Assembly (NCBI GenBank): GCA_017624895.1
Contig: JAGAMB010000032.1
Location: forward strand, 1-33,021
Direction of reading: 5' to 3'
DNA: 33,021 nt
Source: Ruminococcus sp.
GTDB lineage: Bacteria; Bacillota; Clostridia; Oscillospirales; Ruminococcaceae
A program made the position numbers and the translations under genes. Shown in pieces: positions 24,580 to 32,299 of the stretch (its first letter is position 1; each line of letters begins with the position of its first letter). Below the pieces are notes generated by a model. The model was not told where the DNA came from. It was given only the letters and a program-made list of their open reading frames with translations, and made no database searches.

Positions 24580-26286
24580 TCAGCTTGTCTGATTTTTTGC
24601 ATAATGTTCAAGAATTAAAGAAGCATCAGAAGCGTCAATTATCTTATCGTTGTTATAGTCAGCAAGTTTTTCATTGATGTACACAGCTTTTCCTGTGGAG
24701 GCTGCTGCATATGCCGACAGCACGAGAGAAGCATCAATTGAATCAATTTTTCCATCGTAGTTAGCGTCACCGACTTCCGCATCCTGTTCAAATTCACCGT
24801 CATTATCCTTGTCAAACTTAAATGAGATATCGTTATTTTCATCAAGATAAATAAGAATACTGTCGGCAGCGTTTATATCCAGTATTTCTGAGGGCGTTTC
24901 AGATATGTCATGGCTTAATTCAATTGTAGCTTCAACGCCATCTGTACCGCTGAAAATCACACCTTCATCGGTTGTTTTAACCGTGAAATCTGTATCTGTA
25001 TTAGCATATATCTGCCACAGATTATAACCGCAATATGCCTTGTCAAAGCAAATATTAAGAAAATATTCTTCTTCAAAATCGTTGGTATTTACAACTGTAT
25101 AGCTGTTATCATCAACTATAAACTGCTGATGCTTGCCGCTTACAAGCTCAACACAGCGATTTTCATCAACTATATATAAATCGTGACCTGTTCTCACATT
25201 CTCAGCAGGATATCCGCTGTTTGTTTCAATTTCAAACTTGTCCCCGTAAAGATAATACAAAGCCGTCGCTACTGTTTCACACTTGTTTGCAGCACAATCT
25301 TTTCCGTCATACTGTGTGCCATCTGCGGCAGTAACGTTCAATTCATAACCTACGTTATCCTGATGGAACACATATACCTCTGTCAGGTCGGTTATGTCTG
25401 TATCAAATTTTTCTGAGGGGTTGATTGTTCCCTTAAAGTTGAGAAGCGAATTATCGTCAATAGCGGCTATGAGCATTCCGTCCTCAGAGCCTTTTTCAAA
25501 AACAGGTATATAATATTCCTTTGTCTTGGAGTTTACATAAATGCAGCCTCTATCGGAAAATCCGCCATACTCCCCTGTAGCTCCTTTAGCTTCACAGCTG
25601 AGAGTGAGAATGCATTTATCATAAGTCTTGCCGTAAAGCGTCCAGCTGCCCTCAGCAACACCAAGTCCTGCCATACCGTGGTATATCTCGCCGTCATATG
25701 CGGAAATGAAGAAATACTTCTTTTCTGCCATATTTTTTTCTGCAAGGGAAATAAGATTATCAGCCTGTTTTTCCTGAGATTGGGTAAATGTAAGATAATT
25801 GAGATACATATTCAGCTCATCATGTGCAAGCATAGCCTGATAGTCCGTTATATGCTTATCTGTAGTGGCAGAAAAAGTAACATCTGAAAGATATTCTATA
25901 TTATCGGCATTTTCGGGCTGTATATCGTCAGGGGTAATCACTCCGTTGTGGGAGAGGACTTCAAGAAGTGCAATACCTGCACTTCTGCCTTGAAGAACAG
26001 CTTTAGCAAAATTCAGTTCTTTAGTATTGGAAACTCTATGCAGCTTATCCCAGTAGTATTCAGCCTTGTCACAATTTGCGTAAAAATCAGCATATGACTC
26101 ACTCTTTTTTAAATCTTCATTGGGATTTGTGCTGTAGTCTGCTATTTTCAGATAATCAGTATATGCTCCGAGGGAGCTTGCAATTCCGTAAAGATCGGGA
26201 TTTTCTTCTGCGGCTGACTGTAATAATGTCATATTGGCGGATGTCAGCGTCGCTAATGCACAAAGTAAAGATACAAGTTTTTTCAT
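24580..26286 (-). CDS. Secreted dockerin protein with degenerate papain-like N-terminal region
   Basis: The 568-residue protein starts at MKKLVSLLC after AGGTAGG. It has a signal peptide ending near SAA/EEN. Residues 30-330 are shared with the protein at 29670-31529. RSAGIALLEVLSHNGVITPD and YFFISAYDGEIYHGMAGLGV, then SWTLYGKTYDKCILTL, resemble the Cys- and His-centred blocks of dockerin-borne cysteine peptidases, but the Cys expected before GIALLEVLSHNG is not there. A calcium-type DKDNDGEFEQD repeat precedes the type I dockerin (GDANYDGKIDSIDASLVL, then YNNDKIIDASDASLILEHYA) with both 12-residue calcium loops intact. It should attach to a cohesin scaffold. Enzyme activity is doubtful. Confidence 0.85.
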   Translation of the reverse strand: MKKLVSLLCALATLTSANMTLLQSAAEENPDLYGIASSLGAYTDYLKIADYSTNPNEDLKKSESYADFYANCDKAEYYWDKLHRVSNTKELNFAKAVLQGRSAGIALLEVLSHNGVITPDDIQPENADNIEYLSDVTFSATTDKHITDYQAMLAHDELNMYLNYLTFTQSQEKQADNLISLAEKNMAEKKYFFISAYDGEIYHGMAGLGVAEGSWTLYGKTYDKCILTLSCEAKGATGEYGGFSDRGCIYVNSKTKEYYIPVFEKGSEDGMLIAAIDDNSLLNFKGTINPSEKFDTDITDLTEVYVFHQDNVGYELNVTAADGTQYDGKDCAANKCETVATALYYLYGDKFEIETNSGYPAENVRTGHDLYIVDENRCVELVSGKHQQFIVDDNSYTVVNTNDFEEEYFLNICFDKAYCGYNLWQIYANTDTDFTVKTTDEGVIFSGTDGVEATIELSHDISETPSEILDINAADSILIYLDENNDISFKFDKDNDGEFEQDAEVGDANYDGKIDSIDASLVLSAYAAASTGKAVYINEKLADYNNDKIIDASDASLILEHYAKNQTS

Positions 26287-26353
26287 GTTTTTTCCTACCT
26301 TTCTCAATTGTAATGTCTGAAAATTTTTGTTATAGCTTTCAAGCTATATTTTC

Positions 26354-26382
26354 ATTATATATTATATATGTTTATTTGTCAA
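26354..26382 (-). promoter_or_regulatory. Promoter of the first dockerin gene
   Basis: A perfect TTGACA (26377-26382) and a perfect TATAAT (26354-26359) on the minus strand are 17 nt apart. A leader hairpin TATAGCTT/AAGCTATA lies at 26331-26348. Confidence 0.85.
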
Positions 26383-26426
26383 GAACTTATCCCCCCTATT
26401 CCACCTGAAAAACAAACTGATATTTA

Positions 26427-26473
26427 TGCAATAAGAGTGGACATAATTTTTTCATAGTGATCAAACCTTTCAA
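26427..26473 (-). pseudogene. Remnant of a secreted-protein gene 5' end
   Basis: These 47 nt match 28117-28164, the ribosome site, ATG and first codons of the exported protein at 27622-28146, with one mismatch and one missing base. The missing T (six rather than seven) shifts the frame right after MKK, and nothing similar follows. It is a frameshifted, truncated copy of a paralogous start region. Confidence 0.75.
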
Positions 26474-26485
26474 AAATTAATTCCT

Positions 26486-26562
26486 GGCAATATTACACAG
26501 AGCTTGTACAAAATTAAATATGCAAGTATATTTTGTGCAAAGCTGTCAGGCAGACTTTGTAC
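26486..26562 (-). repeat. Copy B of the dispersed structured leader element
   Basis: On the minus strand, hairpin CAAAG-t-CTG-CCTGA-CAG-CTTTG (26559-26538) is followed by the linker TTGCATATTT (26525-26516), then GTACAAGCTCTGTGTAATAT and TGCC. It ends about 30 nt before the remnant ATG at 26455. The rest of 26563-26683 has no gene. Confidence 0.6.
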
Positions 26563-26683
26563 TGTGTTACCTTAATACTATAATTTCTGAATTGCTATTT
26601 CATCATCAAGGGTTAAGCCATTGCCTACAAAGGTGCCGAATTCGTCCTATCTGACAGTACATATCATCGCCAAACTTGCCAAA

Positions 26684-27607
26684 CTACCCAAGCACATTTA
26701 CAGGTTTAGCATTATCATTAAACTTTATATCCATAGTATACATATAATCACTAAGCGTTCCATCGGCACTAAACCCCTCATACTGAATAAGAACTCCAGT
26801 ATTCACATCAACAAGAAATTTAAACGTTGCTGCGTTTATCTTTTCACCATATGATTTATTCGTTTTTCCCTCTATCACATAACATGTCAAATCATCTTTT
26901 TTAGTTATACCCGTTATTTCCCACAACTTTTTGTCTTGTAAGAACCCTAAAGCCATTTCCTGCGGAAAAAGACATATTGATGCAAATGGAACATTTGTGG
27001 GATTTTGTCTATATCTGCATATAGGATAACCATCATCTGCAATCGAAATGCGTTTACTATCATCAATAGGTGAACAATCAGAAAGATAAGTAACAGCATT
27101 TTTCATTGTTTCTGACGAACCATCAATTACAGTTGTTAATAAACCATCAGCACAATAAACAATCTTATCAAAATCGACATCTGACAGCGAAATGTTAGAA
27201 ATATTTTTGTCATCATCAATCAAATGCAATCCACTTTTACTGTAAGCTTTTGTATTTAACAAATCAGTTTGAAATGTAATAACATTAATTAAATTTGCAC
27301 TATCAGATCTTATAATAGAGCCAGACACACTATTATAGTAATCAATAGTATTAAGCATCATATGATAAACATCGGATTTATCAGCAATTGTATAATCTAC
27401 TGCTTTTTCAAGATTACGCTTTTCCTGAGTATATTGATATTGTGGCACATCATTTTGTTGAACAGGATTTTCTATCATTTCCAAGTTGATTTCAGAAGTA
27501 AATTCATTTGTACTTTTCTTTATATTCATATCGTTTATAAAAAACACTGATACAATACCACCTACTATCATAAACGGAACTAAAATTTTAATACCTTCCT
27601 TTTTCAT
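26684..27607 (-). CDS. Membrane-anchored exported protein of unknown function
   Basis: The 307-residue protein has one N-terminal membrane helix (ILVPFMIVGGIVSVFFI) and an extracellular domain. Near residue 230 GFLQDKKLWEITGITKKDDL, then TCYVIEGKTN and FKFLVDVNTGVLIQYEGFSA, give an alternating-strand pattern like LolA/RseB-type lipoprotein-carrier or sensor folds, at low confidence. AGGAGG precedes its ATG, 14 nt after the stop of the secreted protein upstream, so the two form an operon. I do not recognise a named family. Confidence 0.7.
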   Translation of the reverse strand: MKKEGIKILVPFMIVGGIVSVFFINDMNIKKSTNEFTSEINLEMIENPVQQNDVPQYQYTQEKRNLEKAVDYTIADKSDVYHMMLNTIDYYNSVSGSIIRSDSANLINVITFQTDLLNTKAYSKSGLHLIDDDKNISNISLSDVDFDKIVYCADGLLTTVIDGSSETMKNAVTYLSDCSPIDDSKRISIADDGYPICRYRQNPTNVPFASICLFPQEMALGFLQDKKLWEITGITKKDDLTCYVIEGKTNKSYGEKINAATFKFLVDVNTGVLIQYEGFSADGTLSDYMYTMDIKFNDNAKPVNVLG

Positions 27608-27621
27608 AAATATGCCTCCTA

Positions 27622-28146
27622 TTAATAAGATATTTCAAGATTAATTGCATCAGCACCTAATTGTTTATAAGTGCCATATGATGAGCCTACCGAAACTGAA
27701 TAGATATCTATATATTTACTTTTACTTATTGTTTTAGATAATTCATTCCAACCACCTATCGCATATTTTTGATCTATCGTACCAATTACTGTGCTACTGT
27801 CAGATTGAGTTTTTACAAGATAAATTGCTCCTGGATCAGTAAAATTAGTATGGTTTAGATAGACTCTTAAAGTAACATTACAAGATTTTACCGAAGTATA
27901 AATTGCTGGGAAACACCACTCAGCATTAGCATCATTTCTTATGGATAAATCTGATAGTCGCATATCATTGTTATAAGAACCACTAATACCACTATAATAT
28001 GTCATGTATCCATAATTAAATGAACACCCACTTGCAATAGGATCATTGTCAACTAATCGACTATATGTTGCTGCGTTTGCACGCAACCCTGTAATATGAG
28101 TAGTTAATAAGGCTGCTGCAATAAGAGTTGACATAATTTTTTTCAT
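27622..28146 (-). CDS. Secreted beta-rich protein of unknown function
   Basis: The 174-residue protein starts at MKKIMSTLIAAALLTTHI, with a signal peptide cut near RANA/ATYS. The mature part is Ser/Tyr/Asn-rich with three Cys (SGCSFNYGY, EWCFPAIY, KSCNVTLRVY) and predicted strands ending AINLEISY. The start is set by GAAAGG 10 nt upstream. It is first in its operon with the membrane-anchored protein. A frameshifted scrap of the same 5' end exists at 26427-26473, so related copies have come and gone. No function can be assigned. Confidence 0.72.
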   Translation of the reverse strand: MKKIMSTLIAAALLTTHITGLRANAATYSRLVDNDPIASGCSFNYGYMTYYSGISGSYNNDMRLSDLSIRNDANAEWCFPAIYTSVKSCNVTLRVYLNHTNFTDPGAIYLVKTQSDSSTVIGTIDQKYAIGGWNELSKTISKSKYIDIYSVSVGSSYGTYKQLGADAINLEISY

Positions 28147-28176
28147 AGTGATCAAACCTTTCAATAATATATTTTG

Positions 28177-28283
28177 TAATTCTGTAATTCAGAATTATAC
28201 ATATTATATCATAACACATACACTTTGTCAAGCCTATATTGTAACAAAAGGTATTGACAGTGTGCATTTTGTATGGTATAATA
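28177..28283. promoter_or_regulatory. Divergent promoters with palindromic operator
   Basis: Minus-strand promoter: TTGACA (28227-28232) and TATAAT (28204-28209), 17 nt apart. Plus-strand promoter: TTGACA (28255-28260) and TATAAT (28278-28283), 17 nt apart. Both are perfect consensus. An 8-5-8 inverted repeat TAATTCTG/CAGAATTA (28177-28197) covers the minus-strand start site and may be a regulator site, perhaps for the adjacent PadR protein. Confidence 0.85.
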
Positions 28284-28332
28284 AAATTGTCGGCAAGGAT
28301 TTGTTAAAATCCACAAGAAAGGAAACGTTTCT

Positions 28333-28668
28333 ATGCAAATTCAGGAAAATCTGAAAAAGGGCACAGTTGAAATGCTGCTTCTTCATCTACTGTGCGAAAG
28401 AAGTATGTACGGTTATGAACTCCTACAGGAACTTAAAATAAGAAGCGATTATAAATTTATTCTTAAAGATGGTTCGATGTACCCCATTATGTATCGTATG
28501 ATCGACAAAGAGCTTGTTACAGACGAACAAGTTCTCGTTGGAAAAAGACGAACAAGGGTTTATTACCATATTACCGATCTGGGCAGAGCCTATCTTGAAG
28601 AAATCAAGGCTGAATATTATTCTATGTCCGAGGGTATAGCAAATGTTCTGGCTTACGAGGAGGAATAA
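28333..28668 (+). CDS. PadR family transcriptional regulator
   Basis: The 111-residue protein is a winged-helix PadR: NLKKGTVEMLLLHLLCERSM, then YGYELLQEL, DGSMYPIMYRMIDKELV, and RRTRVYYHITDLGRAYLEE. PadR proteins are usually repressors of nearby membrane or export genes. The HAAS gene starts 2 nt after its stop and a secreted-protein gene follows. It faces the secreted-protein operon across the divergent promoters. Confidence 0.93.
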   Translation: MQIQENLKKGTVEMLLLHLLCERSMYGYELLQELKIRSDYKFILKDGSMYPIMYRMIDKELVTDEQVLVGKRRTRVYYHITDLGRAYLEEIKAEYYSMSEGIANVLAYEEE

Positions 28669-28670
28669 GT

Positions 28671-29045
28671 ATGAACATTAGCGAAAAAGAACGAAAAAAA
28701 TATATTCAGGAAATAAAAAGAAATCTTGTTTGCAATAATGAACAAAGAAATAAATTTCTTGATTCTTTCTCTGATAATATGGACGATTACATAAGCAATA
28801 ATCCCAATGCAGATTTTGCGCAGATGCAAAAGGAGTTGGGAACACCCGAGGAAATTGCAGCCGCTTTCCTTGAAAACGCTTCTGCGTCAAATGTTAAAAA
28901 ACAAATGTCCTTTGCTAAATGGATAGCTGCCGGTGTTGCTGTGGTTGTATTTGCAGTAATTCTTACTTTGGTGATTGAAATAGCTGATGCACATAAGCAG
29001 CGTACCGGTTATTTTTCAGAGGTTATTACTGAAGAAATCGAATAA
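28671..29045 (+). CDS. HAAS/DUF1700-like membrane protein
   Basis: The 124-residue protein has an N-terminal helical HAAS-like domain (YIQEIKRNLVCNNEQRNKFL, then MQKELGTPEEIAAAFLENA) and one membrane helix WIAAGVAVVVFAVILTLVIE near residues 88-107. A short polar tail follows. Such proteins are regularly found directly after PadR regulators and are thought to be accessory signalling or membrane partners. The exact role is not known. Confidence 0.83.
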   Translation: MNISEKERKKYIQEIKRNLVCNNEQRNKFLDSFSDNMDDYISNNPNADFAQMQKELGTPEEIAAAFLENASASNVKKQMSFAKWIAAGVAVVVFAVILTLVIEIADAHKQRTGYFSEVITEEIE

Positions 29046-29062
29046 AACAGGAGGTTTTTATT

Positions 29063-29536
29063 ATGAAGAAAAATATTTTTATAACAATGATTATGTCCAT
29101 TGCAGTTTTCTTTAACTGCTTCGCCCTGCCTGCAAGTGCTGTCAATGAGGAAAAAACAATCAGCTCATCAGTTGAGTATTTTGATGACGGTTCTTGCTTA
29201 GTTACAACTATAACTGAAGAAATAACCAATTCAAGAGCAAGTACCAAAACAGGAAATAAAACAACCACATACAGGGATGCAGACGGTAATGCTTTGTGGG
29301 CATACAAAATTACAGGCACTTTCTCATACACAGGCTCATCTTCATCTTGTACAGCCGTATCTGATTCCTACGCTATTTATAATGACGACTGGCATATGTC
29401 AAGTCATTCCTGTTCAAAAAGCGGAAATACTGCTTATGGAACAGTAACTATGAAGCGAAAGTTTTTAGGTGTTACAACCGATACTATCACAAAAAATGTT
29501 TCTCTTTCCTGTAGTGCGTCAGGAACTTTATCTTAA
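29063..29536 (+). CDS. Small secreted protein (DUF6147-like, tentative)
   Basis: The 157-residue protein has a signal peptide cleaved near PASA/VNEE. The mature part has YFDDGSCLVTTITEE, TTTYRDADGNALWAYKITGT and a Ser/Cys-rich end SLSCSASGTLS. This resembles small exported proteins I associate with DUF6147, a tentative match. ACAGGAGG precedes the ATG, 17 nt after the HAAS gene, so it is probably the effector of the PadR-HAAS operon. Confidence 0.72.
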   Translation: MKKNIFITMIMSIAVFFNCFALPASAVNEEKTISSSVEYFDDGSCLVTTITEEITNSRASTKTGNKTTTYRDADGNALWAYKITGTFSYTGSSSSCTAVSDSYAIYNDDWHMSSHSCSKSGNTAYGTVTMKRKFLGVTTDTITKNVSLSCSASGTLS

Positions 29537-29568
29537 TATAGCAAACAATAAAATCCTTTGGCGTTTGC
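29537..29568 (+). other. Hairpin after the secreted protein gene
   Basis: ATAGCAAAC and GTTTGCTAT form a 9-bp stem with a 16-nt loop and only a weak T-rich tail. It may be a weak terminator; the stronger one is at 29634-29666. Confidence 0.45.
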
Positions 29569-29590
29569 TATTTGCCGATCCGCACAGAGT

Positions 29591-29624
29591 AAACTTTAGT
29601 TTGCGGATGTGCGAGGCTCTATAA
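29591..29624 (+). repeat. 34-nt dispersed repeat R4, copy 2
   Basis: This matches the minus strand at 17039-17072 with one mismatch, beginning AAACTTTAGTTTGCGGATGT. The first 12 nt can fold as AAACT/AGTTT. Confidence 0.8.
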
Positions 29625-29633
29625 TTATAAGAC

Positions 29634-29666
29634 AGCTTCCCGAAAAATTTTCGGGGAGCTTTTTTG
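29634..29666 (+). terminator. Terminator between convergent genes
   Basis: AGCTTCCCGAAAA pairs with TTTTCGGGGAGCT with one mismatch and is followed by six T on the plus strand. It ends the PadR operon. Confidence 0.85.
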
Positions 29667-29669
29667 TTG

Positions 29670-31529
29670 TCAGTTTGTCTGAATTTTTGCGTAATATTCA
29701 AGGATTGCAGAAGCGTCAGCGGAATTTACATAGCTGTCATTATTGAAATCCATAGTAAAATAATCAGTATTAATACGGCTTGACGATGTGGAAGCTTTTG
29801 CATAATGGGAAAGAATTGTACTTGCATCAGCTGAATTTATCGCTCCATCATAATTTGCGTCACCTTTCACAACAGGAGTATCAAAGACATCATCGCCATT
29901 ATCGTCAATATAGCACACAATTCTGTTCTCCTCATTTACTGTAACAAGTACGTCATTATCTGCGGTTATTCGGCAGCTATTTATGTCAGACATATCACCT
30001 ACGCCCAGTTCTTCTTCGTATATTCCGTCATTATCCTTATCAGCATAGAATACAACTTTATTCTCATCATTAATAGTTACAAGTATATTGTTTTCAGCAG
30101 GCGAATTTTCCTTTTCCGTATAGCCAATTAAAAGATTTCCGTTAGCAAATTGAAATTCCCCGTCAATGGTGGATATAAAACGACTTGGAGTGACATTCAT
30201 ATCAATCCTGCCGCTGCTTCTCAAAAGCATACCGTCTTCAACGATTTCAACAGTAAAATCCTCGGCAATATATCCGCTGAGAAGCCAGCTGAAATAGGGT
30301 GAAAAGTCATATGTACCCTCATTCATACGTATCTGTATAAATGAATCAATGGGCATATCCCCCTCATTGACCACTCTCACAAAATCATTGTTCATTTCAA
30401 GAGTGCCGTTATAATCAGCGTATTGCTGGTGAACAAGATCCTGAAACTCCACATCTATCCACCTGTCAGGATTGCTGTATCTGAAATTAAGAAACTTTTC
30501 ATATTCCCCGTCCATTTCAACACGGATATAGTCAAAATCAGAAAGTACAGCAGGTCCTTTCTTAGTGCCAAAATCGGCTCTGTCAAAAGGAGTTTTTTCA
30601 CCATTCTTTACACTGTATGTCGTTAAGTAATCTCCCGGCCTATATTGAAAATGAGTTAAATACGATTTATCACTGTTGATTTCAACAGAAGGTTTGATTG
30701 CACCCTTATAATTCAGCAGAGAATCATCGTCGATTGCTGCGTAATCAGGTTCATCATCCATATCAAGGTCATAGGCAGGAATACAGCTTTCCATTGTATC
30801 AGAATTAATATAGATACACGTTTCCTCACGAAATCCAACTGCATTTCCCTCATTGTCCGCATTGTTGGAATCAAGGGTAAGTATACATTTATCATAACTT
30901 TTACCGTTCCATTCCCATTCGCCCTCTGCAATTCCTATTCCGCATACATTGTGATTCATATCTGCGGTACGGATCGAAATGAGGAAATACCGTTCATCCG
31001 CTGTACATCTTTCAGCGGTGGAAATAAGATTTTCTATCTGCTGCTCGTATGTCTGTGTGGTTAAAAGATATCCTTTATAATTGTTAAACTCTGTATATCC
31101 TTGTGAAACCTGATATAATGTTATTATTCTGTCAATTTCATCATTCAGAGAAATTTCTGACAAGCTGTCAACCCCGTCCTGAATATCCGACGGCAAAATC
31201 ACACCGTTATGGGAGAGAATTTCAAGGAGAGAGATACCCATACTTAAACCTTCTTCGACATAATTCATAATTACATTAACAGTGTATATATTTGAATTTG
31301 ATGCCTCTATTACCGAATATTTGCTTCGATGTTCAAGATAAACTTCCTCCAGATCATCCTCAAGGATATTATGGCTATAATTGACAACATTGAGAAAATC
31401 AGTATCCGCGCCCAGACTGGCAGCTAACGAGTTTAAATCAACTTCACCATTTTTCGAACTGTTGGAATAAAATGGAGATAAATTTAAAAGCATTGCACCC
31501 CCTGCAAGAACAGACAAAAATTTTTTCAT
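29670..31529 (-). CDS. Secreted dockerin protein, paralogue, in sigma/anti-sigma operon
   Basis: The 619-residue protein has a signal peptide and an N-terminal half homologous to the dockerin protein at 24580-26286: LAASLGADTDFLNVVNYS, GISLLEILSHNGVILPSDIQ, then YFLISIRTADMNHNVCGIGI, then YDKCILTLDSN. As in its paralogue, no Cys precedes the LLEILSHNG block, while the His block remains. Two tandem acidic units (FYADKDNDGIYEE and CYIDDNGDDVFDT, about 45 residues apart) stand where the paralogue has one. The dockerin is GDANYDGAINSADASTILSH, then FNNDSYVNSADASAILEYYA. AAGGAGG precedes the ATG, 14 nt after the anti-sigma stop. Confidence 0.85.
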   Translation of the reverse strand: MKKFLSVLAGGAMLLNLSPFYSNSSKNGEVDLNSLAASLGADTDFLNVVNYSHNILEDDLEEVYLEHRSKYSVIEASNSNIYTVNVIMNYVEEGLSMGISLLEILSHNGVILPSDIQDGVDSLSEISLNDEIDRIITLYQVSQGYTEFNNYKGYLLTTQTYEQQIENLISTAERCTADERYFLISIRTADMNHNVCGIGIAEGEWEWNGKSYDKCILTLDSNNADNEGNAVGFREETCIYINSDTMESCIPAYDLDMDDEPDYAAIDDDSLLNYKGAIKPSVEINSDKSYLTHFQYRPGDYLTTYSVKNGEKTPFDRADFGTKKGPAVLSDFDYIRVEMDGEYEKFLNFRYSNPDRWIDVEFQDLVHQQYADYNGTLEMNNDFVRVVNEGDMPIDSFIQIRMNEGTYDFSPYFSWLLSGYIAEDFTVEIVEDGMLLRSSGRIDMNVTPSRFISTIDGEFQFANGNLLIGYTEKENSPAENNILVTINDENKVVFYADKDNDGIYEEELGVGDMSDINSCRITADNDVLVTVNEENRIVCYIDDNGDDVFDTPVVKGDANYDGAINSADASTILSHYAKASTSSSRINTDYFTMDFNNDSYVNSADASAILEYYAKIQTN

Positions 31530-31543
31530 AGAAAAACCTCCTT

Positions 31544-32299
31544 TTACTCGATTGATGATATGATTTTATCAATTTCCTCATCGCTTATGTTTTGGAAATC
31601 GTAAATTGCAACAATGTCATCAAATTTGTAGATAAGCCAGTCAGCGTTATCATCGTTGATGTAGGTTGCAATATTACCATTTATCTTAATCACAGTTTCA
31701 TTTGGATTTACACCATCAACAGTCAGACCTCTGTTAAGCTCCATAAACGAAATATCTATCTGTCCAACGCCGTCGCTAAGGGTAATAAGATGCTCATCAA
31801 GACGTTTTTCAGTAATTTCAAAGCCCTCAGGGAAATACATCGGTGACTCCACTTTCATTTTAAGATTTTCAAAACACTTTTTTATGCCATATTCATCATA
31901 TTCAAAAGAATTATTGTTCTTTTCCTCTGATTTCAAGAAATCGAAATGAATTTTATCCTCATTTTTTGTTACAAGAGTATACAGGTTCTCTCCATAGGTG
32001 GAATAGGTGATTACGTTGCTTATAACCAACACAACACAGGCAGCGGCTGCAAATCCCTTTGCAAAGCGTAAAATCGGCTTTCTTTTTACCATATTTGTGA
32101 TGTTTCTATACTCAGCTTCTATATTTGTATCTCTTTCAGGAAAATTTTCCGCCTCAGTAATTGCGTTAACAATCTCATTTATAAGATCAATGTCGGGCTT
32201 GTCCCTCTGCATTTCAAAATCAAGCTCTTTCCTGAGAGTTTCTGCGTCATTAACCTCAAAGGAATTATCTTCAAGAAGCATTTCTATTAAATCTTTCAT
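31544..32299 (-). CDS. Membrane anti-sigma-like protein with DUF4367 end
   Basis: The 251-residue protein has a cytoplasmic N-terminal part (residues 1-75), one membrane helix AKGFAAAACVVLVISNVITY near 80-100, and an external domain. MYFPEGFEITEKRLDEHL, then INGNIATYINDDNADWLIY and ending DEEIDKIISSIE, matches DUF4367. Its ATG overlaps the sigma factor TGA (ATGA), so the two are translationally coupled. By analogy with other ECF systems it should hold the sigma factor at the membrane until an outside signal arrives. No zinc anti-sigma motif (HxxxCxxC) is seen. Confidence 0.82.
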   Translation of the reverse strand: MKDLIEMLLEDNSFEVNDAETLRKELDFEMQRDKPDIDLINEIVNAITEAENFPERDTNIEAEYRNITNMVKRKPILRFAKGFAAAACVVLVISNVITYSTYGENLYTLVTKNEDKIHFDFLKSEEKNNNSFEYDEYGIKKCFENLKMKVESPMYFPEGFEITEKRLDEHLITLSDGVGQIDISFMELNRGLTVDGVNPNETVIKINGNIATYINDDNADWLIYKFDDIVAIYDFQNISDEEIDKIISSIE

